This document shows positions 7,828 through 16,640 of a stretch of DNA of 64,000 nucleotides, one piece after another. The position numbers and the translations under genes are program-made. This DNA comes from Streptomyces lateritius (GTDB taxonomy: Bacteria > Actinomycetota > Actinomycetes > Streptomycetales > Streptomycetaceae). Position 1 is the first letter of the stretch; each line of letters starts with the position of its first letter. The stretch covers positions 36,613-100,612 of the forward strand of contig NZ_BMTO01000022.1 of NCBI RefSeq assembly GCF_014649715.1. Reading direction: 5' to 3'. The notes beneath the pieces were generated by a model. It saw only the letters and a list, made by a program, of their open reading frames with translations, was not told where the DNA came from and did not search any database.

Positions 7828-8844
7828 TCACGCCCACTCCATACCTAGCTTCCGTAGTGCGTCCAGTTGTTCCTGGGTGAGTTTGTCGCGTCTGGTTTTT
7901 GTGTTGCTGTACCAGATGCCGAGGTTGGTCTCGGTTCCGTCGGGCAGGATCTCCACCGCTTTCCGCGGTACGGGCCGGTCCGTGCCTTCCCGTTCGATCC
8001 ATTGTGTGAGGGCCGCGAGTCCGCGTTGGAATGCTTGCTGTGCCTTGTTCGGGCCCTTCGCGCGTGGCTGCCGGGGCGGGCGACGGAGGCTCAGCGGGTT
8101 GCACGCCCAGCTTCGACAGCCGCTCCTGCTGCTCAGGGAGGAGCTGGCCCAGGTGACCGGGTTCTTCTGCCGCTGAAGCCACCGCCCGAGGTCATCGCCC
8201 TCGAAGACCACTCCGGGTTCGATGGCCGGCAGGACGCCGTCGGCGTCGACCAGGTCCGCGAGGATGCGGTAGTGGCGCTGCCAGTTGAGTGGCCACGGGC
8301 AGTTCCAGTCCGGGTCGATCTCCGACAGCTGCGCCGCGCGTACGGCGGCCCGCTCCGGGCCCTTGCCCTTGCCGCCCTTGCGGCGCAGGTTGGCCATGTG
8401 TTGTCCGATGGGCACCATCGCCTCGCCCTCGCCCCATACCGTGTCCTGCCGGGGTGCGAGGTGTCCGGTGGCTCGCCGGTAGGACCGGAGCATGGCGAGC
8501 TTGTTCTCCCAGGCTTCTTCGCCTGGCTCCCAGACCATGCCGGCCTCGGGCGCGTCGAGCAGGGTCTTGCGCCGTTTCTCCAGCTCTCCGGCCCGCAGGG
8601 CTTTGCGCTGCTGGTGAATCCATCGGCCAAGCGGGAAGTCCTTCGTGACGCCGACTTCGACCTCGACGTCGTAGGGCACGGCGTAAAGGCCGGTGATCCC
8701 GTTCTCCGCCCTCCACCGCAGCAGGTCCTGGTAACCCTCCAGCCGCACCAGGGACTCCGGCCGGTAGACCCGGGTGCGCAGGAGCCGCGGATCGCACGAG
8801 GTACATACCCCACCCAGTACGGGATCTTCGTGCGATTCGTGCAT
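7828..8844 (-). CDS. Helicase-associated (HA) domain protein, with a compensated internal frameshift
   Basis: 338 aa. Repeats of the HA type are visible: LYAVPYDVEVEVGVTKDFPL then GRWIHQQRKAL; LAPRQDTVWGEGEAMVPIGQ then HMANLRRK; LPAIEPGVVFEGDDLGRWLQRQ; and a last repeat, TNLGIWYSNTKTRRDKL. HA domains normally trail a DEAD/DEAH helicase in Streptomyces; none is present, so this is a detached HA array or a remnant. Between about 8070 and 8175 the sensible peptide (LLPEQQERLSKLGVQPAEPP) lies in another frame, and the annotated frame reads Ser/Arg-rich nonsense. Two opposite indels therefore leave a full-length ORF. The start is ATG 8844. Confidence 0.7.
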   Translation of the reverse strand: MHESHEDPVLGGVCTSCDPRLLRTRVYRPESLVRLEGYQDLLRWRAENGITGLYAVPYDVEVEVGVTKDFPLGRWIHQQRKALRAGELEKRRKTLLDAPEAGMVWEPGEEAWENKLAMLRSYRRATGHLAPRQDTVWGEGEAMVPIGQHMANLRRKGGKGKGPERAAVRAAQLSEIDPDWNCPWPLNWQRHYRILADLVDADGVLPAIEPGVVFEGDDLGRWLQRQKNPVTWASSSLSSRSGCRSWACNPLSLRRPPRQPRAKGPNKAQQAFQRGLAALTQWIEREGTDRPVPRKAVEILPDGTETNLGIWYSNTKTRRDKLTQEQLDALRKLGMEWA

Positions 8845-8891
8845 AACCCCCTGAACAGGAACTACCTATTCCAAATCTGGACATAAAGAAA

Positions 8892-8941
8892 CCCCGGTGG
8901 GGGTGCGGTCCGTCCGTCCACGGACCGCACCCCCACCGGGG
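8892..8941. terminator. Perfect 22-bp hairpin terminator
   Basis: 8892-8913 is the exact reverse complement of 8920-8941, with a 6-nt loop. It sits just past the stop of the leftward cysteine hydrolase gene and just upstream of the HA-domain gene, insulating the two. Confidence 0.88.
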
Positions 8942-8966
8942 CGAATGAGGGCTTCCGGCGTGCCGG

Positions 8967-9707
8967 TTACGCCAGGTCGGCCACCGCGGGCACCACCACG
9001 CCGTACAGGTCGGTGATGGTGGCCAGCGCGCCCTGGTGCATCTGCTCGGCGGACACCTTGCCGGTGGTGGTGGTCACGCCCCGGGTGGCGGAAGCGTTCG
9101 CGACCACGGTCGGCTGGTAGCCCTGGAGGAACGCCTCCGCCGTGGTGAACTGCACGCACATGTTGGTCATGAACCCGGCGATCACCACGTTCTTGTTCCC
9201 GGCCTTCTCCAGCTCCTCGGCCAGGCCGGTGTCGAGAAACGCGTTCGGCGCCTTCGTCTTAGTGATCACCGGCTCGCCCTCGGCCGGCGCGACCTTGTCG
9301 TGAATCTTCCCGATCTCGGCCTTCGTGTCGTACGGGCTGCCCTCACCGGCGTCGTTCTGGATGTGGATCACCGGGGCACCGGCCTTGCGGGCGGCGGCCA
9401 GCAGCTTCGCGCCTTCGTTCAGCGCGGGCTCCCAGCCATCCAGCTCCATCACGCCGCGGGTGTAGGTGTTCTGGTAGTCCACCATCACGACGGTCGAGTC
9501 CTTCAGCGACGGGGCGGAGTCGTTCAGCTTGTTCAGCTGGCGCAGCGTCGTACGTTCCACGGCGGTGTTCTCCTTCTTCGCGGGTGCGGTCTGCCCGGTG
9601 GTCGGCTTGGCGTCGGCCGCGTCGGTCCCGGACGAGCAGGCGGACAGCAGCACCACACCGGACAGGGCGACTGCTGCGGCGGTGGCGCGGAGTATTGGGG
9701 CACGCAT
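8967..9707 (-). CDS. Isochorismatase-family cysteine hydrolase, predicted lipoprotein
   Basis: 246 aa from ATG 9707. A lipoprotein signal ends in the lipobox LSAC (Cys ~24), followed by a Ser/Thr/Ala/Lys linker to ~50. The catalytic fold follows, with the three family residues: Asp77 in VMVDYQNTY, Lys in ITKTKAPNAF (~150-152) and nucleophile Cys184 in GFMTNMCVQFT preceded by the usual cis-peptide region. Members hydrolyse amide or ether bonds in small molecules such as isochorismate or nicotinamide; the substrate here is unknown. Secretion and lipid anchoring are unusual for this mostly cytosolic family. It is divergent from a TetR gene that probably controls it. Confidence 0.88.
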   Translation of the reverse strand: MRAPILRATAAAVALSGVVLLSACSSGTDAADAKPTTGQTAPAKKENTAVERTTLRQLNKLNDSAPSLKDSTVVMVDYQNTYTRGVMELDGWEPALNEGAKLLAAARKAGAPVIHIQNDAGEGSPYDTKAEIGKIHDKVAPAEGEPVITKTKAPNAFLDTGLAEELEKAGNKNVVIAGFMTNMCVQFTTAEAFLQGYQPTVVANASATRGVTTTTGKVSAEQMHQGALATITDLYGVVVPAVADLA

Positions 9708-9770
9708 CGGATGGTCTGCTTCCCTCGGGTACAGGTGGGCGGGCACACCGAACCTTCCGGAACACCCGAC

Positions 9771-9785
9771 GTTATCGACGCTAAC
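9771..9785. promoter_or_regulatory. Candidate TetR operator
   Basis: GTTATCGACGCTAAC is a near-perfect 15-bp palindrome (6 of 7 pairs match about a central A) in the divergent region between the cysteine hydrolase and the TetR gene. The position suggests autoregulation plus control of the neighbour; this is inferred. Confidence 0.45.
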
Positions 9786-9871
9786 ATGATACGTAAGCAG
9801 CTATCCAGGGAAGTGGGAGAATCGTTAACACACCCGAGGCGGAAGGCGTAAGCGCGACTACCATCGAGAGC

Positions 9872-10492
9872 ATGCCCACCGCACGAGAGCGCATCCTCGA
9901 CGCCGCCACCACCCTCCTCGCCGACAAAGACGCGCTCGCCATCTCCACTCGCGACATCTGCGCCGAAGCCCAGGTCGGTATGCCGGAGATCTACCGGCAG
10001 TTCGGCGACAAGCAGGGACTGCTCACCGCCGTAGCCGACCTCGGCTTCCAGAAGTTCCTGGCCAGCAAACGCGCCAACCCCACGACCGACGATCCGGTGG
10101 CCGACCTGAAAACCGCCTGGGACAGCCACACCACCTTCGCCCTGGCCAACCCTCACCTCTACCGGCTGATGTTCACGCCGGCCGGGAGCAGCAAGCCGCA
10201 GGGCATCAGCGAGGCCCGTGAACTGCTGCACGCGGCGCTGGGGCGCTGCCTGAACGCGGGGCGACTCCGCCTGCCGATCGAGACCGCAGGGCACGCCATC
10301 CTGTCCGCCAACGTCGGCGTCTGCCTCATGGCTCTGTCCTTCCCCGACCCCTACGCCGACCCATCCGTATCGGCCACCCTGCGCGACACCGTCATCGGCA
10401 AAGCCACCGGCGAGGAAGAAGACCCCCGCCTGGGCACAGCAACCCTTCTCGCCCAGCAGCTTCTTGGCACGCTCACCGGGCAGGGCGAGTAG
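9872..10492 (+). CDS. TetR-family transcriptional regulator
   Basis: 206 aa. The N-terminal helix-turn-helix is clear: ARERILDAATTLLADKD, then STRDICAEAQVGMPEIYRQF then GDKQGLL. The recognition helix (VGMPEIYRQF) differs from the common V..GTLY.HF. The C-terminal helices form the ligand domain. The usual role is repression of a nearby gene until a small molecule binds; the divergent cysteine hydrolase is the likely target. Confidence 0.9.
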   Translation: MPTARERILDAATTLLADKDALAISTRDICAEAQVGMPEIYRQFGDKQGLLTAVADLGFQKFLASKRANPTTDDPVADLKTAWDSHTTFALANPHLYRLMFTPAGSSKPQGISEARELLHAALGRCLNAGRLRLPIETAGHAILSANVGVCLMALSFPDPYADPSVSATLRDTVIGKATGEEEDPRLGTATLLAQQLLGTLTGQGE

Positions 10493-10654
10493 CGGGCGGA
10501 CCACCCCGGAACACCGCGAACCGGCCCGTGGCAGACGATCACCTGCTAACGATCACGTTCGAGAGCTCATTGAAGCGTCGTGGTAGCCGGTGCCGTACGA
10601 GGGCGGTATCTCCCGCACGTAGCACGGTAGGAGAGGCCAGTGCAGCAGTTCCGA

Positions 10655-11353
10655 CTACCGGACGGCGATGCCCTTGAAGCCGGAGCCGAGTCCCCGCCGC
10701 TTGCCGCGTGAGGCGGCGCCAGGCCGGGCGGTGAGGGACGCGACCACCGCCTGGGCCGCCTGGGGGGTGAGGCAGGCGCTCACCTGCCCGGACGTCAGAA
10801 CCCGTGCGTACGCGCCGGTGCAGTGGGTCCGGAGGGCGTCGGCGAGCGCGGCGGCCGCAGTCTCCGCCGGCCCAGCCCCCCAGCCGTCATGGTCCCCCTG
10901 CTGCACCTGCCGGGGGAGGGCGTCGTCTCGGCTGAGGAGCACAGCGAGGGCCTGCGCCTCGGGAGCGTCCAGCGGCACCGTGACCAGCACGGCCCCGAGC
11001 TGGTGAACGTGATTGCGGACCAAGCCATGAGCGGTGAGCGCCTGGCGCAGCGCCGCTCTTCTCCCGGCCGCAGCTGTGCCACCGACGGACTCGCTCGTCC
11101 CGGCTCCGGCCTGTTCGGCGCGCTCGACGATGGCGGCCGCCGCGACCGGCACGACGGAGAGGATCTCCGCGCACTCCGGATCGAGCTGGGCCAGGGCGCC
11201 GGCCAGGACCTCTAGGGCGGCGGCCACGTCCTCCACCGCGCCCGCGCCCGCGCTCCACCGCGACGGATCGGCGGCGTCGGCCAGCGTGCACGCCGCGACG
11301 ACGGCCTCCTCCGCCAGCGCCTCCACCCTGCCCGGCCCGGTAGTCAGCTTCAT
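10655..11353 (-). CDS. Hypothetical helical protein
   Basis: 232 aa from ATG 11353 (an in-frame GTG/ATG option at 11377 adds eight residues). It is rich in Ala, Leu and Val with predicted long helices (EALAEEAVVAACTLADAAD; AAALEVLAGALAQLD) and a basic, glycine-rich C-terminus (SRGKRRGLGSGFKG). No family was recognised. It begins inside the shifted reading of the DUF6207 remnant, so the two overlap. Amino-acid composition supports a real gene but not strongly. Confidence 0.5.
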   Translation of the reverse strand: MKLTTGPGRVEALAEEAVVAACTLADAADPSRWSAGAGAVEDVAAALEVLAGALAQLDPECAEILSVVPVAAAAIVERAEQAGAGTSESVGGTAAAGRRAALRQALTAHGLVRNHVHQLGAVLVTVPLDAPEAQALAVLLSRDDALPRQVQQGDHDGWGAGPAETAAAALADALRTHCTGAYARVLTSGQVSACLTPQAAQAVVASLTARPGAASRGKRRGLGSGFKGIAVR

Positions 11354-11536
11354 GTCCCGCCATACGGGCCCGGACACCTGGCTCGCCGGGATCCCGACGC
11401 ACCGGGCCGATGCCCGAGGTCGCCCAGCGCTCCTCCAGCGCGGTCATGACGGCCCGGACGGTGTCCTCGTCCCCGCCGGTGTGTCCAGCACAACCAGGCC
11501 GGGCTCCGCGATGTGCTGCTCGTCGATCGGCTTCAT
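11350..11536 (-). pseudogene. DUF6207 gene broken by one-base deletion in a G-tract
   Basis: From ATG 11536 the frame reads MKPIDEQHIAEPGLVVLDTP, the typical DUF6207 start, then leaves the family. Restoring one G in the run near 11481-11484 gives DEDTVRAVMTALEERWATSG, then a RDPGEPGVR segment, which is the conserved second half. The gene is otherwise complete at about 65 residues. DUF6207 proteins are small and have no known function. The break is a homopolymer indel, so a sequencing error is possible. Confidence 0.65.
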
Positions 11537-11635
11537 GACCCCTGCGACAACAGGAGGGAGGGGAGCGGTTCGCCGACGGTGGCGGCGCCACCCGTCCGGG
11601 GGAGCAGACCGCGGTTCTCGCTGTGACTGGTCGAG

Positions 11636-11808
11636 ATAATTGACTCCACCGACTTGCGCCCGCCGTCCAGCAGCAGGCCCCGCAGATAGACCTCGCCCCA
11701 CCGGCGTTGATCCGCCCGCGCGAACGGCTCGAACATCTCCGCCGCGAAGTCCTCCAGATCACACCGGACCGCAGCCAACTCCCCACCAGCACACCCGGTC
11801 AACGACAC
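11636..11808 (-). pseudogene. IS701-type transposase N-terminal remnant
   Basis: Starting near GTG 11808, the translation carries DFAAEMFEPFARADQRRWGE followed by VYLRGLLLDGGRKSVE, the characteristic opening of IS701-family transposases. Similarity stops after about 57 residues and the catalytic domain is missing. Confidence 0.7.
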
Positions 11809-12030
11809 GACCGCTCAAGAAGGCACGCCACCACGGACGGCACATGACCAAGCACTACTAGCGACGCGACGAACGCACGAAGGCGTCAACGAAGTTCGTT
11901 GCACAACCGCTCCCGCGCTTCCCGTGAGGACACACGGTGGGCGGGTTGATTCGGGCGGTCGGCTCCGTCGGCAGATGTGACCACCCGCCGATGGGCACCG
12001 GTCGCGAGAGGTCTCGCCGCTACCTCGGCA

Positions 12031-12657
12031 TCAGGGCTGTATCGGTGACGTGGACTGCCATGCGGGGCGGAGGAGCGCTGCCGCTTGCTCGCGTGCGTCG
12101 GCCAGCCAGGTGGCGCGTTCTTCGGGGAGCGAGCCGGTGACGGTGCGGAAGACGACCCTGCGTACGTCGGAGACTCCCACGTACGGCAGCACGCATGCCG
12201 CCCAGACACTCTGCAGTGGATCACCGAATTCGCTCTCCTCCCGGTCGGCGGGAGTATCGGAGGTGTTCAGCACGAGGGCTCGGCCGGCCTTCAGCAACCC
12301 GGCGGGTTCGCCCTCCGCCGTCTCCAGCTTGTACGCGACCCCCGGCGCCAGGACCCGCTGCACCCAACCCGTGAGGACAGCGGGCGGCATACCCCACCAG
12401 TTCGGGTGCACGAACACCATGGCGTCCAAAGTGGACAGCTCTTCCCGGTGCAGCGTCAGCTGCGCGTCGTGGGAGTGCCCTGCCGATTCGACCGTCCCCG
12501 TCTCGTCGGCGGAGAGCAGGGCCGGGAACCCTTCCGCGTAGAGGTCGTGCGTCACCACCTCGGCTCCTCCCTCACGCAGCTCTTCAACCACGGCGTCGAA
12601 CACGGCGTGGTTGAAGCTCCCCGGACGCGGGTGAGCAAGATAAACCGCTACGCGCAT
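12031..12657 (-). CDS. Flavodoxin-fold NAD(P)H dehydrogenase (quinone)
   Basis: 208 aa from ATG 12657, preceded by GGGGGAA. MRVAVYLAHPRPGSFNHAVF is the FMN phosphate-binding start of the NQO/MdaB/KefF-type family. HDLYAEGFPALLS and VFVHPNWWGMPPAVLTGWV, with the W-W-x-x-P-A segment, match the flavin and substrate region. These enzymes reduce quinones by two electrons in the cytoplasm. It is followed at a distance by an SDR on the same strand; the 170-bp gap leaves room for its own promoter. Confidence 0.87.
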   Translation of the reverse strand: MRVAVYLAHPRPGSFNHAVFDAVVEELREGGAEVVTHDLYAEGFPALLSADETGTVESAGHSHDAQLTLHREELSTLDAMVFVHPNWWGMPPAVLTGWVQRVLAPGVAYKLETAEGEPAGLLKAGRALVLNTSDTPADREESEFGDPLQSVWAACVLPYVGVSDVRRVVFRTVTGSLPEERATWLADAREQAAALLRPAWQSTSPIQP

Positions 12658-12826
12658 GGTTCCCCCAGTCGACACAGACGACGTCGGCGCCCCGTCGGAT
12701 GGGAGCCAGACACTAGAGCGCCACAAGGCGCCTACTCACCATTATCCGTATCCCCTTTGCCGACGAGGCCGGTGCGGAGACCACCTCGAACTGCCGACCA
12801 AGATCGGCAAGTGTAAGGGCCCAACC

Positions 12827-13789
12827 TCAGGTACCGCTCGGCTGGATCATTCTCCGGCCCGCGGTGCTTCCGCCGTCCACGGTGACCGACGCACCCGTCA
12901 TATAGGGGAAGTCGTCGGACGCGAGCCCGAGCACTGCGCGCGCGATCTCCTCAGCCTCGGCCATCCGCTCGAGCCCATCGACGTTGAGCGGCCCCCATGC
13001 CTGTTTGTACTTGGTCCATTCCGCATCCGGGATTCCCGGCGGGCGGACGAAGGGGGTGTCGGTGGTGCCGGGCAGCAGGGCGTTGATCCTGATTCCCTTG
13101 GGTCCGTACGCGAGCGCTGCGGATTTCACCATGCCCTGCACCGCCCGCTTGCTCGCGGTGTAGGCGGCGCCGTTCGGCCGCGCCTGTTCGGCTGCTGACG
13201 ACGAGGTGCAGATGATGACGCCGCGCTGCGCCCTGAGCATGTGCGGGATCTCGTACTTGATCGCGAGGAACACGCCTCGGGCGTTGGTGGCCTGGACGTC
13301 GTCCCACTCCTCGACGCTCATCTCATGGGGTAGTTTGCCGCTGCCGATGCCGGCGTTGTTGAAGGCCACGTCGATGCCGCCGTAACGGCTCGCGACCCGG
13401 TCCACGAAGCTCTGTACCTGGGCGGCTATCCGGACGTCGGCCTGGATGTACGTGGCTTCGCCGCCCGCGTCCCGTATCTCGCGTTCCACCTGGCGCCCCA
13501 AGTCGGCTCGCCTGCCGCAGAAGCCGACATGGGCACCCTCCCCGGCGAACGCCTTCGCCGCCGCCCTGCCGATACCCGATGTGGCACCCGTGATGAGGAC
13601 CGACTTTCCCTGGAAGCGGCCGGCCTTGGTGCGGGACCTGGACTGGGCGCCGACGGCATGGGCGGTGGTGCCGGAGGCCGCGCTCGCCAGGGCCAGGGCG
13701 GCAGCACCACCGAGGAGGGGCCGCCGCCCCATGCCCGCAGGACCCGCACTCTCGTTGGTACTTGTGTCAGTGTTCGCATTCGCATCCAT
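12827..13789 (-). CDS. Short-chain dehydrogenase/reductase with Tat-like signal
   Basis: 320 aa from ATG 13789. The N-terminus has GRRPLLGGAAALALA followed by a small-residue stretch to AVGA, resembling a twin-arginine signal. The SDR core begins near residue 60: TGATSGIG cofactor motif, NNAG, catalytic Ser in CTSSSA, Tyr-Lys in YTASKRAVQG, and a DGGS end. Many Streptomyces glucose-1-dehydrogenase-like SDRs share this layout, but export of an SDR is uncommon. The long frame upstream of 13789 runs antisense over the two-component genes and is not coding. Confidence 0.85.
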   Translation of the reverse strand: MDANANTDTSTNESAGPAGMGRRPLLGGAAALALASAASGTTAHAVGAQSRSRTKAGRFQGKSVLITGATSGIGRAAAKAFAGEGAHVGFCGRRADLGRQVEREIRDAGGEATYIQADVRIAAQVQSFVDRVASRYGGIDVAFNNAGIGSGKLPHEMSVEEWDDVQATNARGVFLAIKYEIPHMLRAQRGVIICTSSSAAEQARPNGAAYTASKRAVQGMVKSAALAYGPKGIRINALLPGTTDTPFVRPPGIPDAEWTKYKQAWGPLNVDGLERMAEAEEIARAVLGLASDDFPYMTGASVTVDGGSTAGRRMIQPSGT

Positions 13790-13921
13790 GACGACCACAC
13801 TGGCAGCCCGCTCCGGGCACACGACTCCGTCCTCGGGCCGGACATCGCGGCCGGCAGGAGGAGTCGCCCTCCTCCCATGGAAGGACCCCAGGCGCACAGG
13901 CGCCCGTCTATCGTGGGCCGC

Positions 13922-15232
13922 GTGAACCGATCTTGGATCGAGCTTGCGTTCGACAGGAGATTCGCCGTCATACGGGTCTTTGCGCTCGCCGGCATCCTGA
14001 TCGGCGACTTCCTGCTGCTGCAGCGGCCGTCCGGAGCACAGGACTGGGGCTTTGCCGCAGCCGGACTCGTGGTGTGCCTGGCCGCAGGTAAGTGGGCGTT
14101 CGGCGCGCTCCTGGCGCAGTCGCTCCTGCTCGTCGCCGCACACGCGCTGGGCGTGAGCACCGTTTCTTCGTTGAAGGTGCTGGCCGCCGTGACTCTCTTC
14201 GAGCTGGCGGTTCGGCAGTCCGGGCGCCGCCTGGCCGCCGGGGCGGCGGTACTGGCGCTTGCCGTCGCCTTCAACCGTCTTGAGGATCTGCCCGGCGAGC
14301 TTCTTCCGGTGCTCTACAAGATGGGCATCGTCGCAGGCTTGCCACTGCTCCTGGGCGCGTACGTGCGCGTGACCCGCGACGCCGCGGTTCACGCCCGTCA
14401 GCGGACAGAGCAGCAGGAACTTCGTGCCGAACAGAAGCTGCTGGCCGCCCGGGCAGCGGAGCGCACCACCATCGCACGCGAGTTGCACGACCTCGTGGCC
14501 CACCACGTCTCCTCCATGGTGCTGCGCGTTGGTGTCGCCCGGCATGTCACCAGCACCACCGATCCTCGGATCACCGACGTCCTCGACGACCTGCACTCCA
14601 GCGCCGGCGCGGCACTGACTGATCTGCGGCACCTGGTGGCTGTACTGCGTGCCCCGGACCGTACCGGTCCCGACACCGGTTCCCTGGTCTCGTCCGGGGC
14701 CCTGCCGGCGGCATTGGAGTCGGTGGCGGAACACAGCCGCCAGACCGGCCTGGCCGTAACCGCTTCCGTGGATCCCCGTCTCGTACGACTCGACGCGGTA
14801 CGTGCGCTCGCGGTCCTCCGCCTGGCCCAGGAGGGCTTGGCCAACGCGGCCAAGCACGCTGGGCCCGGCGCACACGCCGAGCTGACCGTGCGGGTTACCG
14901 ATGACGCCATACACGTGACGATCCACGACGACGGAGCCGGAAGAACCCGGCCGCCAGCCCCGGGCCCACCCGGACACGGCTTGATCGGCATGCGCGAACG
15001 CGTGGACCTGCTCGGCGGCCGACTGGATGCGGGTCCCGCAGCTCGAGGCTGGCGACTTACTGCCGAACTGCCCGCCCCCGCACCCGACATGGAGCCCAGC
15101 TGTGATCCGCATCCTCGTCGTCGACGACCAGCAGCTCGTCCGCATGGGGCTGCGCATGCTCTTCGAGCAGGCACAGGACATCGAGATCCAGGGCGAGGCG
15201 GACAACGGAGCGGAGGCAGTACGACTGGCTGA
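13922..15232 (+). CDS. NarL-type sensor histidine kinase
   Basis: About 436 aa from GTG 13922; ATG 13877 is an alternative in the same frame. Residues ~15-140 form four to five membrane helices. A basic linker (ARQRTEQQELRAEQKLLAAR) leads to the HisKA_3 motif ERTTIARELHDLVAHHVSSM with the phospho-accepting His. The ATPase domain has NAAKHAG, DDGAG and GHGLIGMRERVDLLGG. It phosphorylates the adjacent response regulator. The frame does not stop at the usual place: the last 43 residues (from about 15102) overlap the regulator's 5' end and are Arg/His/Pro-rich, which is atypical. Confidence 0.88.
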   Translation: MNRSWIELAFDRRFAVIRVFALAGILIGDFLLLQRPSGAQDWGFAAAGLVVCLAAGKWAFGALLAQSLLLVAAHALGVSTVSSLKVLAAVTLFELAVRQSGRRLAAGAAVLALAVAFNRLEDLPGELLPVLYKMGIVAGLPLLLGAYVRVTRDAAVHARQRTEQQELRAEQKLLAARAAERTTIARELHDLVAHHVSSMVLRVGVARHVTSTTDPRITDVLDDLHSSAGAALTDLRHLVAVLRAPDRTGPDTGSLVSSGALPAALESVAEHSRQTGLAVTASVDPRLVRLDAVRALAVLRLAQEGLANAAKHAGPGAHAELTVRVTDDAIHVTIHDDGAGRTRPPAPGPPGHGLIGMRERVDLLGGRLDAGPAARGWRLTAELPAPAPDMEPSCDPHPRRRRPAARPHGAAHALRAGTGHRDPGRGGQRSGGSTTG

Positions 15233-15758
15233 ACGTCTCACTCCCGACGTCATCCTCATGGACCTGAGAATGCCCGGCGTGGACGGCATCACGGCCACCC
15301 GCCGCATCCTGGCGGCGCGCCCTGCCATCCGTATCGTCGCCCTCACCACGTTCGACGACGACGACCACTTGTATCCGGTGCTCGCGGCCGGAGCCTGCGG
15401 TTTCCTCGTCAAGGACACCCCACCGGCCGAACTCCTGGACGCCGTACGCCGGACCGCCAACGGAGAGGCCCCCTTCAGCAGGGACATCCTTAACCGCCTC
15501 GTCGCCCAGGCCCTCCATGCCCGTTCCACCTCTTCCGACACCCCTAGGGACCTCCCGATACCGGGCATCACCCCGCGCGAGCGGGAGGTACTCGGCCTGC
15601 TCGGCGGGGGCCTGTCCAACAAGGAGATCGCCGACCGGCTGCATCTTGGGGTCACCACGGTGAAGACGCACGTGGCGAACCTGATGGCGAAGACGGGCCG
15701 AGACAACCGCATCCGTCTCGCCGTTCTCGCTGTCCTCACCGGCATCACTCCGGACTGA
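15102..15758 (+). CDS. NarL/FixJ-type response regulator
   Basis: 218 aa from GTG 15102. The receiver domain (residues 1-~120) has the acidic pair VVDDQ, phospho-acceptor Asp in VILMDLRMPGVDG and Lys in FLVKDTPP. The C-terminal LuxR helix-turn-helix reads ITPREREVLGLLGGGLSNKE then IADRLHLGVTTVKTHVANLM. It acts with the histidine kinase whose 3' end overlaps it by 131 nt. Targets are unknown; the divergent SDR gene is one possible target because it shares the intervening region with the kinase. Confidence 0.93.
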   Translation: MIRILVVDDQQLVRMGLRMLFEQAQDIEIQGEADNGAEAVRLAERLTPDVILMDLRMPGVDGITATRRILAARPAIRIVALTTFDDDDHLYPVLAAGACGFLVKDTPPAELLDAVRRTANGEAPFSRDILNRLVAQALHARSTSSDTPRDLPIPGITPREREVLGLLGGGLSNKEIADRLHLGVTTVKTHVANLMAKTGRDNRIRLAVLAVLTGITPD

Positions 15759-15951
15759 CCCGCCCCTGCTCCGAGAGAGCCGCCACGCTGAGACGGCGCA
15801 GCGCTGCTCGGCCACATCACGCACCTGTCTGCGCCATCGAGGGCCAGAGCTGCGCGGGCGGTGCGCGGACTGCACAGGCACACTCCGCCAGCGGCTGGTC
15901 ACGAGGGGGTTGGGCAGCGTTGATGTCGGTGGTGGCCAGTACGCTCCGGGA

Positions 15952-16362
15952 ATGCGAGTTTCAGGAACGTTCAAGGTCGTCGACTTCACGCCCGCCTCGG
16001 TGCCGAGCCCGGCGATTGAGACCGCGGTGCCTGTCGGGGTCGCCACGATGGACAAGCGGTTCGAGGGCGAGGTTGTCGGGCGCGCGACCACGTTGTTCAC
16101 CTCCGCGTTCGACCAGCCCACCAATACGGGCACCTATGTCGCCATGGAGTCGTTTGAGGGGGTGCTCCATGGGCGGGCGGGGGCCTTCAACTTCGCGCAC
16201 TCCGCCACGATGTCGGGTGGAGAACGGCAAGGCGGCTTCTTCGTCATCATCGTTCCGGGCAGCGGAACGGGTGAGCTGGCCGGGATTACAGGGACCGGGG
16301 GCATCGCGATCGACTCTGACGGCACGCATCGGATCTGGTTCGATTACGACCTCGGCCAGTAG
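15952..16362 (+). CDS. DUF3224-domain protein
   Basis: 136 aa from ATG 15952. It is beta-rich with the DUF3224 pattern: MRVSGTFKVVDFTPASV, then KRFEGEVVGRATTLFTSAFD, GTYVAMESFEGVLHGRAGAF and a C-terminal HRIWFDYDL. The family is a small beta-barrel of unknown function, probably ligand-binding. An upstream GTG/TTG extension of 14 residues is possible but the family normally starts here. Confidence 0.85.
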   Translation: MRVSGTFKVVDFTPASVPSPAIETAVPVGVATMDKRFEGEVVGRATTLFTSAFDQPTNTGTYVAMESFEGVLHGRAGAFNFAHSATMSGGERQGGFFVIIVPGSGTGELAGITGTGGIAIDSDGTHRIWFDYDLGQ

Positions 16363-16371
16363 CTCAGCAGG

Positions 16372-16435
16372 TCACAGGCGGAGCCACAGCCGGATCGCCG
16401 CGACCGTGACGGTGCGGATCCGGTGGCCGCCGCCG
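16372..16435 (-). pseudogene. Tiny IS5-family transposase C-terminal relic
   Basis: The reverse strand ends HRIRTVTVAAIRLWLRL and stop, matching the last residues of the transposase remnant at 3775-4071 (GTVTVVAIRLWLR). Only about 20 codons remain. Confidence 0.55.
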
Positions 16436-16640
16436 TCGGGGATGTTGCCCAGCTTCCGCCGCTCCGGCCAGCTCTCCGACGGCCATGCCTGCCTGGTGTC
16501 GGCGTACACGTGAACGTGCACAGCCGAGTACGGATGGACGTGCCCAGCCTCGGGCATGGCCGGGCGTCTTCTTGACCTGAAGCAGGATTGAGGTTCTAGC
16601 GTGTCGCCCACTCGATCATCTAGCGACGGGAGACACGCTC

